Source: Colius striatus (taxonomy: Eukaryota > Chordata > Aves > Coliiformes > Coliidae). Taken from it: 64,000 nucleotides of DNA. The position numbers and the translations under genes are program-made. The stretch covers positions 3,596,001-3,660,000 of the forward strand of contig NC_084763.1 of the NCBI RefSeq assembly GCF_028858725.1, written 5' to 3'. Shown here one piece after another: positions 25,801 to 37,800 of this stretch (position 1 is its first letter; each line of letters begins with the position of its first letter). A model generated the notes under the pieces. The model had not been told where the DNA came from, searched no databases, and saw only the letters and a program-made list of their open reading frames with translations.

Positions 25801-28800
25801 CAGTTCCTAGGCAGTGAAGTGAAAAGCCAGGTAGCAACAAATCATCCAGACTGATCAGACAAGGGGCTGCTGATGTCCCTGTGCCTAAAAGTCACCTTTT
25901 TAAAAGAGTTTGTGTGACTGGGTGTTGGGGTGGGAGGGACGTTTATCCCCTGAGCTGTTGTGCCAAGGGAACAGCAAAGCTATCTGCTCTGATTCAGAGG
26001 TTGTGGCCATCACAATAGAGGTGCTTTTGGTAAAACAAGGCTAGTTTACATCAGTGATGTGTAAACTATATCCAAAATGGATCTGTAGCACTGACCCTTA
26101 TGGAAAGTCCACAGTTGAATGAGGCAGAGAGTTTCTGAGTGCCTGTCTTGATGCAGACGTCGTGGTTTGGGGTTGTTTCTATTGCACAAGGTCCTTCTGG
26201 TGTGTCAGCCACTCCCCCCCAATTTAGGATCATCAGCAAACTTGCTGTTCCCTCAGCAAGGTCAGTAATGAACATATTGAACAGTGCTGGTCCCAGCACC
26301 GACCCCTGAGGGACTCTGCTAGACACAGGCCTCCAGCTAGACCCTGCCCCATTGATCACCACTCTCTACCTTCTTCCCTTCAACCAGTTAACAATCCACT
26401 TCACTACCTGATCATCCAGCCTGTCAGACAGTGCATAATGTCTCAAGCACCTTTCTGAATGTCTGAGAGACTGAACATTTAGGTTCTGTTACAGGTATGC
26501 ACTTGCACAAGACCAACACTGCTTTTAACTGCCTGCTAGGCACTATCACTGTACAAAATACACCTGGTGAGGATCTGGCACAGGGGAGCTTACCTGATTC
26601 TCTTTCAGAGTTATCTGCCCCTGTTCCTTGCAGCCAATGAATGTCCTGACACACCTGTAAATCTTCTCATCTTGTTGCACTCTTTGAACAAAGTTAGCAG
26701 GAAAAAATCCAGTTCTGTCATCAATTTTCCCCTGTGGAGAAAACAAATGGTCAGAAAGAAGGTTGTTAACACTGGTAGCTTCAATACAGGCTCAGTGTGG
26801 GCAATCACATACTTCTCCCTTTAGAAAGGAAACATAATTAGCATGTACCTTCCACCAGTCTTCATTGGAGTCTTCCAGCAGGGTGATCATATCCCCTGGC
26901 CTGCAATTAGAAGAGGAACAGTAGTCAAGATGGCTCTTACTTGTTATGCTGCATCAGCTTCCACAATTACTTTCTAACAGGAAGGTGGTCCTTTGTTAGT
27001 GATTTAATCTGAGCACTCACTGCAGGTAGACTCAACAAGGCAGCAAAGCTTTCCTCAATCATAATCTAGGAAGACACACTCTGTATGTTGGGGCTAGATC
27101 TTTGAGACAGCATCTGTAAACTGGAGTTCTTGCCTCCTGTTTAATGAGAAACTGTTTAAAACACAGTCTCTATTTGTTACAGGCATTACCTTGTTACTAC
27201 AAGACATTTCACATTGTTGGGACACACCACTTCATCATCTGTGTTTTCAAGCTGTGATTGTAGAAGGAAGGCAGCAGGAAAACAGTTCTATTTACCTGAC
27301 AAAGGCAATTAGTCAGCAGGGCTGTAATTCTGCCCAGGAATGTCTTTTTTCCATTTGAATGGGACATATTTACCTTTAGACTGTGTGGTGCAGGGTTGTA
27401 ATTGGTAAGTATCAGCATCCAGCTGACTAGCTCCAAAGCAGAGCTAGGAGAATTTGTCTGGGAATGCCAACAGCAAAATGTGCCGAGCTGATTTTGTGCA
27501 GGTAGTTGAACAGTTATTTGACCTCCTTCTCCTCACTAGTGGCACTTTATTATGTAATTATAATAGCACTGTGTTGTAGAAAGTAAATGGCAGCCTGTTT
27601 CCAAACAGATTGACCTCAGAAAGCTCTGTCTGTTGGATAACAGGCGTTCCTTTGATCTGCTTAAAATTCATGGTTGACCCATAATTGTTCAGCTACCCTT
27701 GTGTTCCCTGTTAGGCTCACTGTACTGCTGAGGTATCAGCACAAGAGCCTGCAAACCCATCTGGAGCAGGTGACTGGATCCAGTTTAATGGGATCTTTCA
27801 GAGCACACATAGAAGATGTTGAACTGTTCAGGGTGCAGCGGTGAGCTGCTTTGATCACTTTCCAAGTGGTTCTCATTGCTGCTGACAACTGGAGAAACAG
27901 GCATTTGGTCTTCTGACACTGAGGGATCTGAGCTGGAGTTTTCCAGCTCTCACAGGCAGGCACTATCAATAAGGCAGCAGGATAGGCTTTTCCTCAAGTG
28001 CTCCTCAAGGAAGAATTTAATGTTGCTGAGGTGAGGAAACATGTAATTCCTGCCTTACATCCCACCCATTAGTTCCAGAGCAAGGAGAAGGCACAGATGA
28101 GACCAGGAAAAAAGCTCTTGGTGAAGGAGATACTGATGAGAAGGGCAGTTCTCTAAGTTCTGTGGTATGGGCATGATTATTTTGATGTAGTAGGGGATGA
28201 CTTCAAGAGAGCTGACAATTTTCATGACAAGAGCTCTTAGCAAGATCATGCAAAACATGAGTCAAACGAATTGCACCAAAAGAAAAGATGTCCTTTCACT
28301 TCTGTGGGCTTGGATTGGAACTTACAGTGCTACCAACTAATGCAGAACTGAGCAAGTGTTACAAGTTATAACGAATGAGGGTATTTTGCAAAGCTTAGGA
28401 TGGATCTTTCCCATGTGAAAACACTGCTGGACGTTGTTTTCTTTTCTCAGACGTAACCTGAGCGTGGGTGAAAATCAAACAGGACTGATAAAATGTTCAG
28501 CATTTGCATGAGGGCTGGTCCTAGTTGAAAACTTCTGGTTGAAAAACACAAAGCAACTGAAGACTGAGTATTTTCTAGCTGAGAGCCTTCTTGCTCCTGA
28601 AGTGTCATCGATGTATTGGACATTTTTTACCTGTTGTGCCCTTGACAACAAGGTTGGTCACCGGCTTTTAAACCATGGGAATGTCTTTGGATACCTCTAT
28701 AAAGAATGTTTAGCAGGAATATCAGAATGAACCCTTCCTCCCTTGAAGTCACATAAAGCCTTATGACCCTCAGTTGATTCGACCCAAACAAACTAACAAG

Positions 28801-31800
28801 TATTTTGGGGCTTTACCTCATCTCCAAGTCTTCATTTTCTTGTGGTACAAATTTGTACAAGGCAACATAGGTGTTCATTTGCAACGTGCTTTTATAAAAG
28901 GGTCCCTTTCAAGGAAAAAAAAGAGAGAGACAGTTACAATATCTGTCCTGTACAGGGATTTGTTTCACTTTTTCTAGAGACTGAGGAAGCAGGGCCTGAT
29001 CTTCCAAGAAATAAGCCAGGATCATCTCATACCTTTCCCACTTTGGAGGACTATGTCCTAGATACACTGGGAGCCACTAAGGCAGTAATGATCTTCATGT
29101 AGAACTAAGATTCTCTGAACCCCAAGGTCAAATCCCAGGCTTCCAAACAACACAAGCAGAAACCTGCACAAGTTGGTCTTTTGGGTGAGATCTTTAAAAT
29201 GAGTCTGTCTTTTGCCCTCTTGTGACCCTTGTGAGCCCAGTGGTGTATTACAGGCATTGTATAAGGTGTGTATTACACAGTTCTCTTTAGGGATGGAGAG
29301 CTGCACAGTGCAAAGGTCCAACAAACAAGGGGGGAAAATCAATTTATTAAGCAGAAAGCTGCTTGTGTTGGGCTTTTGCTGGGCTTCCCAGAGAGAAGGC
29401 TGGGTACTCTTCTCCCCCGGTAACCTGGAGGGGAAAAAAAGCACCTCAAATAACCCCCAAATAATTTTCCAACCCCAAATTTGTGATCTTTAGATTACTG
29501 CAGTTCTGCTGTAACGACACTACCTCCACACTGGATCTTTTGTGCTCACAATATCAACTTGTAACAAACACAAGGGCGTAAAACAGACCATAATGTGTAA
29601 ACCAAAGAGTCACCCAGCCCTTCATATTGCTTCCAACTGTGGCCAGTGGCCTGGAAAGAACATGACAGTCAGATATCAATGCTTCTCCTGAACAGTGCCC
29701 CAGAAGACCTGCTTGAGGTCCTCAGCTGTTCTAAACCACAAGGCTGTGATGTGGCTTCCCATTCCCATTGCACCCTCGCAGGGTCTGTGTCCATACCGGG
29801 GAATGTATGCTTTTTGGTTCTTCTCCAAAGTGTTCTGTGCCATTTTCAGAGTATGTAAACACTGAAACAAAGCAAACACATGACATTTCAGGAGTAGTTT
29901 AAGACTCTTCACCTCAGCAGGATCAGGGTTATTTTGTTAATCTCTTTCCCATTGACTTTCTTTCATCCCCTGGGTCCTTCTGAGCCCTTCTACACCCCCC
30001 AATAAAACCATGTGTTCCACTGGCACATGGCACAAAACAACCTCTCCTGAGTTTACAATTATAGCAAATAAACCATTGTGGTTGGATGAATACACACAAG
30101 TACAGGGCTGGGAATAGAACCTATGTCCCTTAATTGCATTAGTATCTAAAGTCCAGCCTTTTCCTCGTGCTGGATGCTGTATTTTCAAGTGTAGGACAAG
30201 CAGTATGTCTGCTTAAAGGCACCTGCAAAACCTGATGACCACATATGAGCAATATTGCAGGATGTTTGTCTCAGAACTCCTTCTTTCCCCTCTTTGACCC
30301 TCCATCTCTAAATGGATCTCTGTCTCCAGTAATCTCTGCCTGTGAGCTCTCTCTGGTTTTATAGGAGGTAATTGCTTTCAAGGCAGGATGGGTTGTCTGA
30401 GACATGGGGCTGTACGTGTGACAATTTGCTTGTAAGGTACCAAATCAGAAACTTACACAACAAGACAGTGGTCACAGCACCTGACAACCCCTGATGTCTA
30501 ATCAGTTACCCTCTGGTGTAACTGCTTCATGAGTCAACTGATGCCTGTCCTAAGCGACCTCCCTAGAAAAACCACAGTGGCTTTATCACACTGACTGAAT
30601 TCCCTCGTCACATTCTCTTTCTGAACGTGATTTTAACACCAGCTAGAACCACCAGCACCTCCCACCATTTGCCTCTGCAAGTGTTTTGAGCACAAGCTGC
30701 GTTTTGTAGTCTCTAACAACTTGGAAAGCTCCCAAATGGCAGTGAGTAGCAGGCTGATTGAATGCCTTTTCTTTTTGCTTCTCTGTGATACAATTACAGA
30801 AAGAAGGTGCCAGGGAACACCAAACTGCTGAATTCCTCCCTCCCTCTGCTCTTTCACTTGCTCTACACTGTAAATGACCACCAAACTCAGAGCCTTTGAA
30901 GTTTTATGAGTGAAATAGTAAGGTTCCTTCAGAATAAAGACTTGTACATGGGAATAATTCAGTGTTACAGCAGAGGAAAGACAGCTAAAATGACAGCCCC
31001 CGTGTGCATGGGACAGATTTTGTGCAAAGTGACATGCAATCCATCAGCACACACAAAAACACATTCTCTGATACAATGTAAGGTATTATTGTACTCACAA
31101 AGCCCAACCTGTGAAGGTGAAGACAGCACGTGAGCTGATAGCACTTAACCTGGAGCTGCCCCACACTTGTGTCCAGGTGGTCTGAGTGCAGCTGACTCAC
31201 TGTGCTCCTCAAGTTCTGCTGTAGTCACCTTCTACTATGGGGATATAGGTCTATCTGACATATAAAGGGGTGTAAAACACTGCCCTTGCAATCTGGCAGC
31301 ATTGAAGTGCGACTGAAATTACTATACTTTGGGGTTTTTTTTGTGTCCAGAGAAAAAGGAGTTAGAGATGCAGATAGAAAAAGTTCTGGTGCTTAATGGT
31401 TTGGGTAATCAGGGGCATTTTAAGACTTACAAAATGTCATTCACCAGATGAAGCATTTCAGCATCATTTCTGACAGTGATTTCTGCTCTCTGACAGTTGA
31501 GTTAATACTGGGCAGCCTCGTGAGCTGTGGGGCTGACCCAGCAGGTGGGAAAGGAGCTGGAGTGCATCCTTGTGTTTGCTGAGAAGCCCTCACCAAACCT
31601 GTGTGTTTGCAGGGAGAATATTCTGTATTTGACTCAGGGGAAAAGTGCTCCAATCCCTGTTGATAACAGGCTCATCCATGTCGCTTAAAGTATATTGTAG
31701 CTTGTGGGGCTTCTGTTGCAGACAGCAATTCACTGCAGTGAATGGGTATAACTGGCTTAGGGGAGCCTGAAGGGCTGCAAATTAGGTATGCCATCTTACA

Positions 31801-34800
31801 GTTGTAAACTAGGAAGCTTTGCCTCATAGTATGTAGGCCAGGGACTGAATGAAAGGATCCTCCCTTGAAGTCCTTGTCATAGGAGTCTCTGGGAGCAACT
31901 ACATGGACACACATGTGCTGAGTCCTTTCAGCCTTCCATAGGTTCTGTCTTTTCTGCTGTTTCTCTTTAAGCAGAGTCTCAGGTGTACAATTTCCTAACA
32001 TTTTATTTGGAGAAGAGAGGTTGTTAATGGGAAAAGAAAAGGAAAGAGGAAAAAAAGAACTGGAACGGACCTAATTTATCAAGGCATTAACATGGAAGTG
32101 CCTGCTAAAGTGGCAGCTGAGCAAAAAGAACCCACGAATCACCCTGTAACAACACTCTCAATGTACTTGGTTAAAATTGTAATCCCTGTTTAGCTGGATA
32201 TTAGTAGGAGGCACTTGAACCTGGAGGCCACAGAGGTGTGTAAGTTCACATCTCCATACAGCAGAAATACAGGGGGGGAAAAAAAGGAGTGGGGATTTTT
32301 CATAGAATCATAGACTGGTAGGGTTGGAAGGGACCTTTAGAGATCATCCAGTCCAACCCCCCTGCAGAAGCAGGGTCACCTAGATCAGGTCACATAGGAA
32401 CATGTCCAGGTGGGTGTTGGAGACCTCCAAGGAAGGAGCCTCCACAATCCCTCTGGGCAGCCTGTGCCAGGGCTCCCTCACTGAAACACTGAAAGGGTTT
32501 TTTCTTATGTTTAAGTGGAACTTTGTGTGTTCCAGCTTCAGCCCATCAGCCCTCGTCCTGTTGCTGGCTACTATAGAAAAGAGGGATGTCCCAACCTCCT
32601 GACACCCACCCTTTAGATATTTATAAATGTTAATAAGATCTCCCCTCAGTCTCCTCTTCTCCAGACTAAACAGCCCCAGGTCCCGCAGCCTTTCCTCATA
32701 AGGAAGATGCTCCAGTCCCCTGATCATCTTGGTGTCCCTGCACTGGCCTCTCTCCAGCACTTCCCTGTCCCTCTTGAGCTGAGGAGCCCAGAACTGGACA
32801 CAGGACTCCAGATGAGGCCTCAGCAGGGCAGAGTAGAGGGGGAGCAGAACCTCCCTTGACCTGCTGCCCACACTCTTCTTGATGCCCCCAGGCTGCCATT
32901 GGCTTCTTGCCCACGAGGGCACATTGCTGGTTCATGTTGAGCTTATTATCAACCAGCACTCCCAGTTGTCTCTCTGCAGAGCTGCTCTCCAGCAGGTCAC
33001 TCCCAGCCTGTGCTGGTGCATGGGGTTGTTCCTTCCCAGCTGCAGGACTCTGCCCTTGTCCTTGTTGAACCTCATGAGGTTCCTCTCTGCCCAACTCTCC
33101 AGCCGGTTGAGATCCTGCTGAATGGCAGCACAGCCTGTGGGGAATCAGCCAGTGCTCCCAGTTTGGTGCCATCAGTGAACTTGCTGAGGGTACACTCTGT
33201 CCCCTCATTTTTAGAGCCTGGAAAGGGTTCTACCATTTCCATAGCTTGTGCAAACAGAGCATGTGGTTTATTAAAAATCTACCAAGGGGAATTTTTTCTT
33301 TGAGTGACTGATGCATAATTTATACCCTGAGCCTCTGAAGGATGGACTGTAAAAAAGCCAGTGCTGATCAAAGGAATCATTAATGTGCCGTGGAAGTTAT
33401 TGGGAGGCTTGACACACGCTGAGTTTTCAAACTAATCTCTTTGACTAGAGTTCCTTGAATGCCTCTCAGTGCATTCAATGAATGCAGATCTCAGAGAGGG
33501 GGGGAAAAAAGTGTTTCTTTGGGTTTCTGGAATGAAACTACTAACTGACAATGACACAAAAAGTTATGTTAAAACTCAGAAAGGGCCAAATTAATCTCAG
33601 GTGGGCAGGACTTGTGAAGCAGGCTGAGTTCTTTATCTTCAATCAGGTCAGATCAATGTGCACATCCAAGACAGACAACCTATAAAAGGTTGTCAGGACA
33701 AAGCAGAGAACATAGATGGGATGTTCATAAGATGAGAGGAAGGAAATGACTGAGGAGAGTGAGGAGAAGAGATAAGACCAGGAGAGGAGTAAGGAGGGAG
33801 CATTATATGGGAATGGGCAGCTGAAGCTGACATGTCGTCTTCAAGACCCGCCTGGACATGTTCCTGTGTGACCTGATCTAGGTGACCCTGCTTCTGCAGG
33901 GGGGTTGGACTAGATAATCTCTAAAGGTCCCTTCCAACCCTACCATTCTATGATTCTATGAACTGCTAGCAGCATGTAAGGAGCACTGGGGGTGCTCTGA
34001 AGAAGAGAGCTGTGCTCACTCTGATTTGTTTAGGTAGTGTACACCTCATGGGAGACTGAGCACTGCAGCCTCCAGGTGCTGCTACAGAAGTTGCTCTGTT
34101 GGTTTGGGCCTGAAGTTTTTCTTAGTGCTCCAAATCCCTTGGTACTTATTGCTTCCCTCATCAGGACTGAACTCCAGAACACAAACAGCATCCCTCCACG
34201 GCTGAGCTTTCATTACTAAGCTCTGGGTTGGTATTGATGGTCTTGATACATCATACCAATGCTGTTAAAACAACACTCCTGTACTGCAAAGCAGACAAAG
34301 CAATCGGGCCACTAATATTACTGGGCACATACTATAGTTGTACTGAGAAGCTGCAATTATAATCAGGATTCATTGTGTTGGATGTTTTACAGACATATGG
34401 CCATTAATGGTTTGTTTCCTGTCCCAAGGAGGTCATGGGGTACAGAGACATGGACACAAGTCACACATATAGAAGAGAAAGTGTTATTTTTGTTCTACTG
34501 TGCCAGTGTGGAAGTGATTAGCCTACAGTCATGTTCATAGGAGATAAGGAATGGATCTGAACCTTACCCAGTGTCAGATCTGGACACAATGAATGAAGAA
34601 AACAGGTGGCTTGGATTTCATCTGAATGGTAAAAAGCATCCTCCAAATACTTGCACCAACTACATGCCCCACTCACTCACCTCCTGCTTTGAGAACCAGA
34701 ATGCTGCTAAAACATGGACAGGCCACAAAACCCCCATCTGGAACAGGTTGTACCCAGGCCTGAACACCTGAAGATGCCGTCTGGCAGCACTCACCGCTGT

Positions 34801-37800
34801 TGCTGCGTTTCCTGCTGATGTCAAGGGTGCCTGCAGAGCTATCACCTTCCTCAGGAACTTCTGCCAGGTCAGCTGTCTGCAGGGACAGAAAGAGCAAATC
34901 AGATGGCTTCAGCCAGGAAAAGTGAACAGTGAGGTGAAACAAGACCAAGAAGAGCCCTTGGGAAGGCAGTGCTTGGGTGCTATCAGAGCAGAGCAAGTTG
35001 CACTGATGGGATTGCAGCAAACATTGCATCTAGTGATGCACAACAAATGCCTCCTTCACAGGGAGCACTGAAAGCCCCAAAAGAACTCCCAACCAAGTTT
35101 ACAGCCTAGACTCACTAAAGATTTCTGCAGCATAAGGTGAAAGTTAAGGAACAAAAGACTGTGTTAAACAACGTGGTTCTTTGTCTATAAATAGAAGGGG
35201 TTTGGGGGAATGTGAATCCTGAAAGTACATTAAATAGTGAGCTACCAAGGAGACTGGACATTAAACTATTGGCTACTAATTTATTAATGCTGAATATGTT
35301 ATTCAGTAAAATAACTTTAGTGTAAGGGTGACCTTAATTCTGTTAGCATGCTCTGAAAGAGGCAGCTGGAGCGTGATGGAGCTGGTGAAGTCAGCCTTTA
35401 AATATCTGCCCTCACTTTCTTTTTAAACAGTCATCAGGCTGGTATGGTTAGGGAAAAATGAAACCCAAATGTTGTTGTTGGGATTACTCTGATTTCTTAC
35501 TTTGTACCATATTAAAGTCAATCATGATTAGGGACCCATTGTTCTTGGGTGCAAGAGAATGTGGGATGGCAATCTCGAGCCTCAGAAGTACACTCTGCAT
35601 AAGGCACCAGATTCCTTGGTTGGGTAGTCAGCTTCTCCATGCATAGCCTGACCCGTGACTTCTCTTGAGTAAAACATCTTTGATAACCATAAGAACCCCA
35701 AACATTGAACTTGAGACAGGTTCTCTCTCTGACCTGAAAAACCCTTATAGGCTCCTAAGCTTTGTTTATGTCTCGTGAAGAGGATTTGAAGACACGTGGA
35801 AGGGTTTAACTTCATTATTCTATGACGTTTCACAATTGCACTGTACACATGGCTCCATCCACTGCTTGCCAGACCTTTGCCCACGTTACAGGAGGAAAAG
35901 CCAAATGAGAATCATGCACTGCTTTTGTTCAGGGAGCACAAATCCTGAATGGCATTATAGATTTTTATATGTGTTTTTCAGTTGATCACAAATCTCCTTC
36001 TAAAAAGTATTTAGACAAGTTGACTTCCCTTAGCTAGCACTTTCCTAGCTACCTCTCAATACTAGCAGACTCATGAATAAAGAGGTCAAAAGTAGATTTA
36101 TACCACAGGTATTTTGTGCTTATCTGGTTTCCCTTGCTATTTTAAGAGCCTTCTATTTTTCTGTGCTCTTATGCCTTGTTTTTAGCCTCAGCCTCTTGCA
36201 GCAGGTCTTGCAACCTGCACAAATGGGTCACTCTTGCATGAGAAAGCAGTGCAATAGCAATGCCAACGTGGAGCATATCTAGATGTGGAGCATATCTAGG
36301 GGTTTCTAGTTGATGGGTGGAAAAGGAAGAGACTGACTTTGTTGAAATAGTAAGTCCTGGTTATTTTCCAGCTCATTACTACAGTCTGAACAGGCTTAGC
36401 TTCATCACTGTTGATAAGCTTTATACTTGGCTTCTGCATTTTTCATATGGGATGGGCAGTGTCTCTTTGGTATATACCTGCTGCAAAACCCCCTGAAGTG
36501 ACCTCAGTTACCTGTTAATGATTTTTCAGTCAAGAGCTATGCTCTATTAGAAATGGTGCTGGTACAAAGCTGCTTTTGAGAGGAGCTGATCCATGAAGAA
36601 CCAACAAGAACTGGAATCACATTTGCATCACCTCAAGTGACTTTCTGTATAAATGTGGGCTGCAGAAGTACATTTTGGAAGGAAGCAGTAGGTAGTGAGT
36701 CTGGAGCATATGGCCACTTTCTTTTAAGAGAAATGCAGAATCTAGGCTGAAAAACCACAGTGGGTGCATCCACACTGCTCAGTCATCTTAAACATACCTT
36801 GGCTAGTTCAGAGCAAGATGGGTAGCTCTGCTCTGCACAGAGACAGTCCTGGAAGCTTCATGGCTCTAGAGGCAAGGCACTTTTCCTAGGCTAGTTACCT
36901 TCACTTTTAACTATCTTCAGCAGGAGCAACTCTGCTGCCCTGACCCTTTGACAGCTTGGACACTGCCTGAGAGGTGAAGTAGGACCCCAGGTGTCACCAT
37001 GGCCCTGGTGTTCCTGGTTTGGTGACATGGCAGAACCTTGAAGCACTCTCTAGGTCCTGAGCTGCTTGGAACCTCCCAGCTACATTGCTGCTTCTGCCTT
37101 GAGAGGATCAGAGGAGCACAGAAGTGAGCACCACCAGGCAAAGATCTCAGTCCTTGTGCCTTAACTGTACGTGTGCTGCCACCTCACATGCTATGATGCA
37201 TTTTTACCTGGGCTCTAAGGGCTCTGTGCCATATCCTTGCTCTGGTCACTGGTCAGGGCCTGCTGCTGGGTCACATATCACAGTTGTAAAGCTCCTTGAC
37301 CCCATCATTTGGGTCAGGGTTGTGTTTGTCCTTGCTTTTCCTCCTTGTCTCAACACACAGAAGTTATGGTTTCACATGTCTGTCTGCTCAACTCTCTAAT
37401 GCTTTCTATTTTCTGTATGCTGACACGTGTTCTAGTCTCTCTCAGCCTCAATACCCTGGAGAAATTCTGGTAATGAACCTGTGTTCCTCATTCTACACCC
37501 ACACCCCACCTAGTTATGATCAGCTCCCTAGGGCAAGCTGACACAGCATGCATGAGCTCTGTGCTTGAGCTGTCATTCATAATTCAACAGAACTCTTTTA
37601 TTGATTTAGAAAGCAGTAACTACATTTGTAGAGTTTCTGTCTCAGAGTAAACTAAATAATTGAAAGAAACAACTGTGGTCTCAATGTGCCAGGTGGTTGA
37701 GTCTCTTTGGGTTTTAAAAAAGGGATGGAAATCACCCAATCCCTTTTAAGGCACAGACAAGGGTGGATAGAGGACGTGCCCTTTAATAACTCCCTTGCAG

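Larger units (their letters stand above)
22805..26593 (-). other. STAC last intron, 3.8 kb
   Basis: Donor GTAAGC at 26593-26588, acceptor ...CACTCAG ending at 22805. It contains a plus-oriented CR1 tip (24774-24899) and a minus-oriented CR1 reverse transcriptase fragment (26210-26425). Nothing else recognised. Confidence 0.9.
29862..34794 (-). other. STAC intron, 4.9 kb, with an inverted CR1 pair
   Basis: Donor GTGAGT, acceptor TTTGTTTCAG. It contains CR1 copies in opposite orientations at 32301-33212 and 33842-33961. The rest shows nothing recognisable. Confidence 0.88.

Noticed and set aside
28817..28889. Alternative acceptor (TATAAAAG) for the SH3-1 start exon
   Set aside because: Using it removes 17 nt, breaks the frame with the previous exon and lacks an adjacent pyrimidine tract; the upstream AG fits phase and expected length.
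29190..29480. Possible LTR in a STAC intron
   Set aside because: It has a minus-strand AATAAA and purine-rich blocks, but I could not match it to any LTR family or find ends.
32696..33208. 170-codon minus-strand frame
   Set aside because: It is part of the dead CR1 copy at 32301-33212, in a frame shifted from the 180-codon ORF2 remnant.
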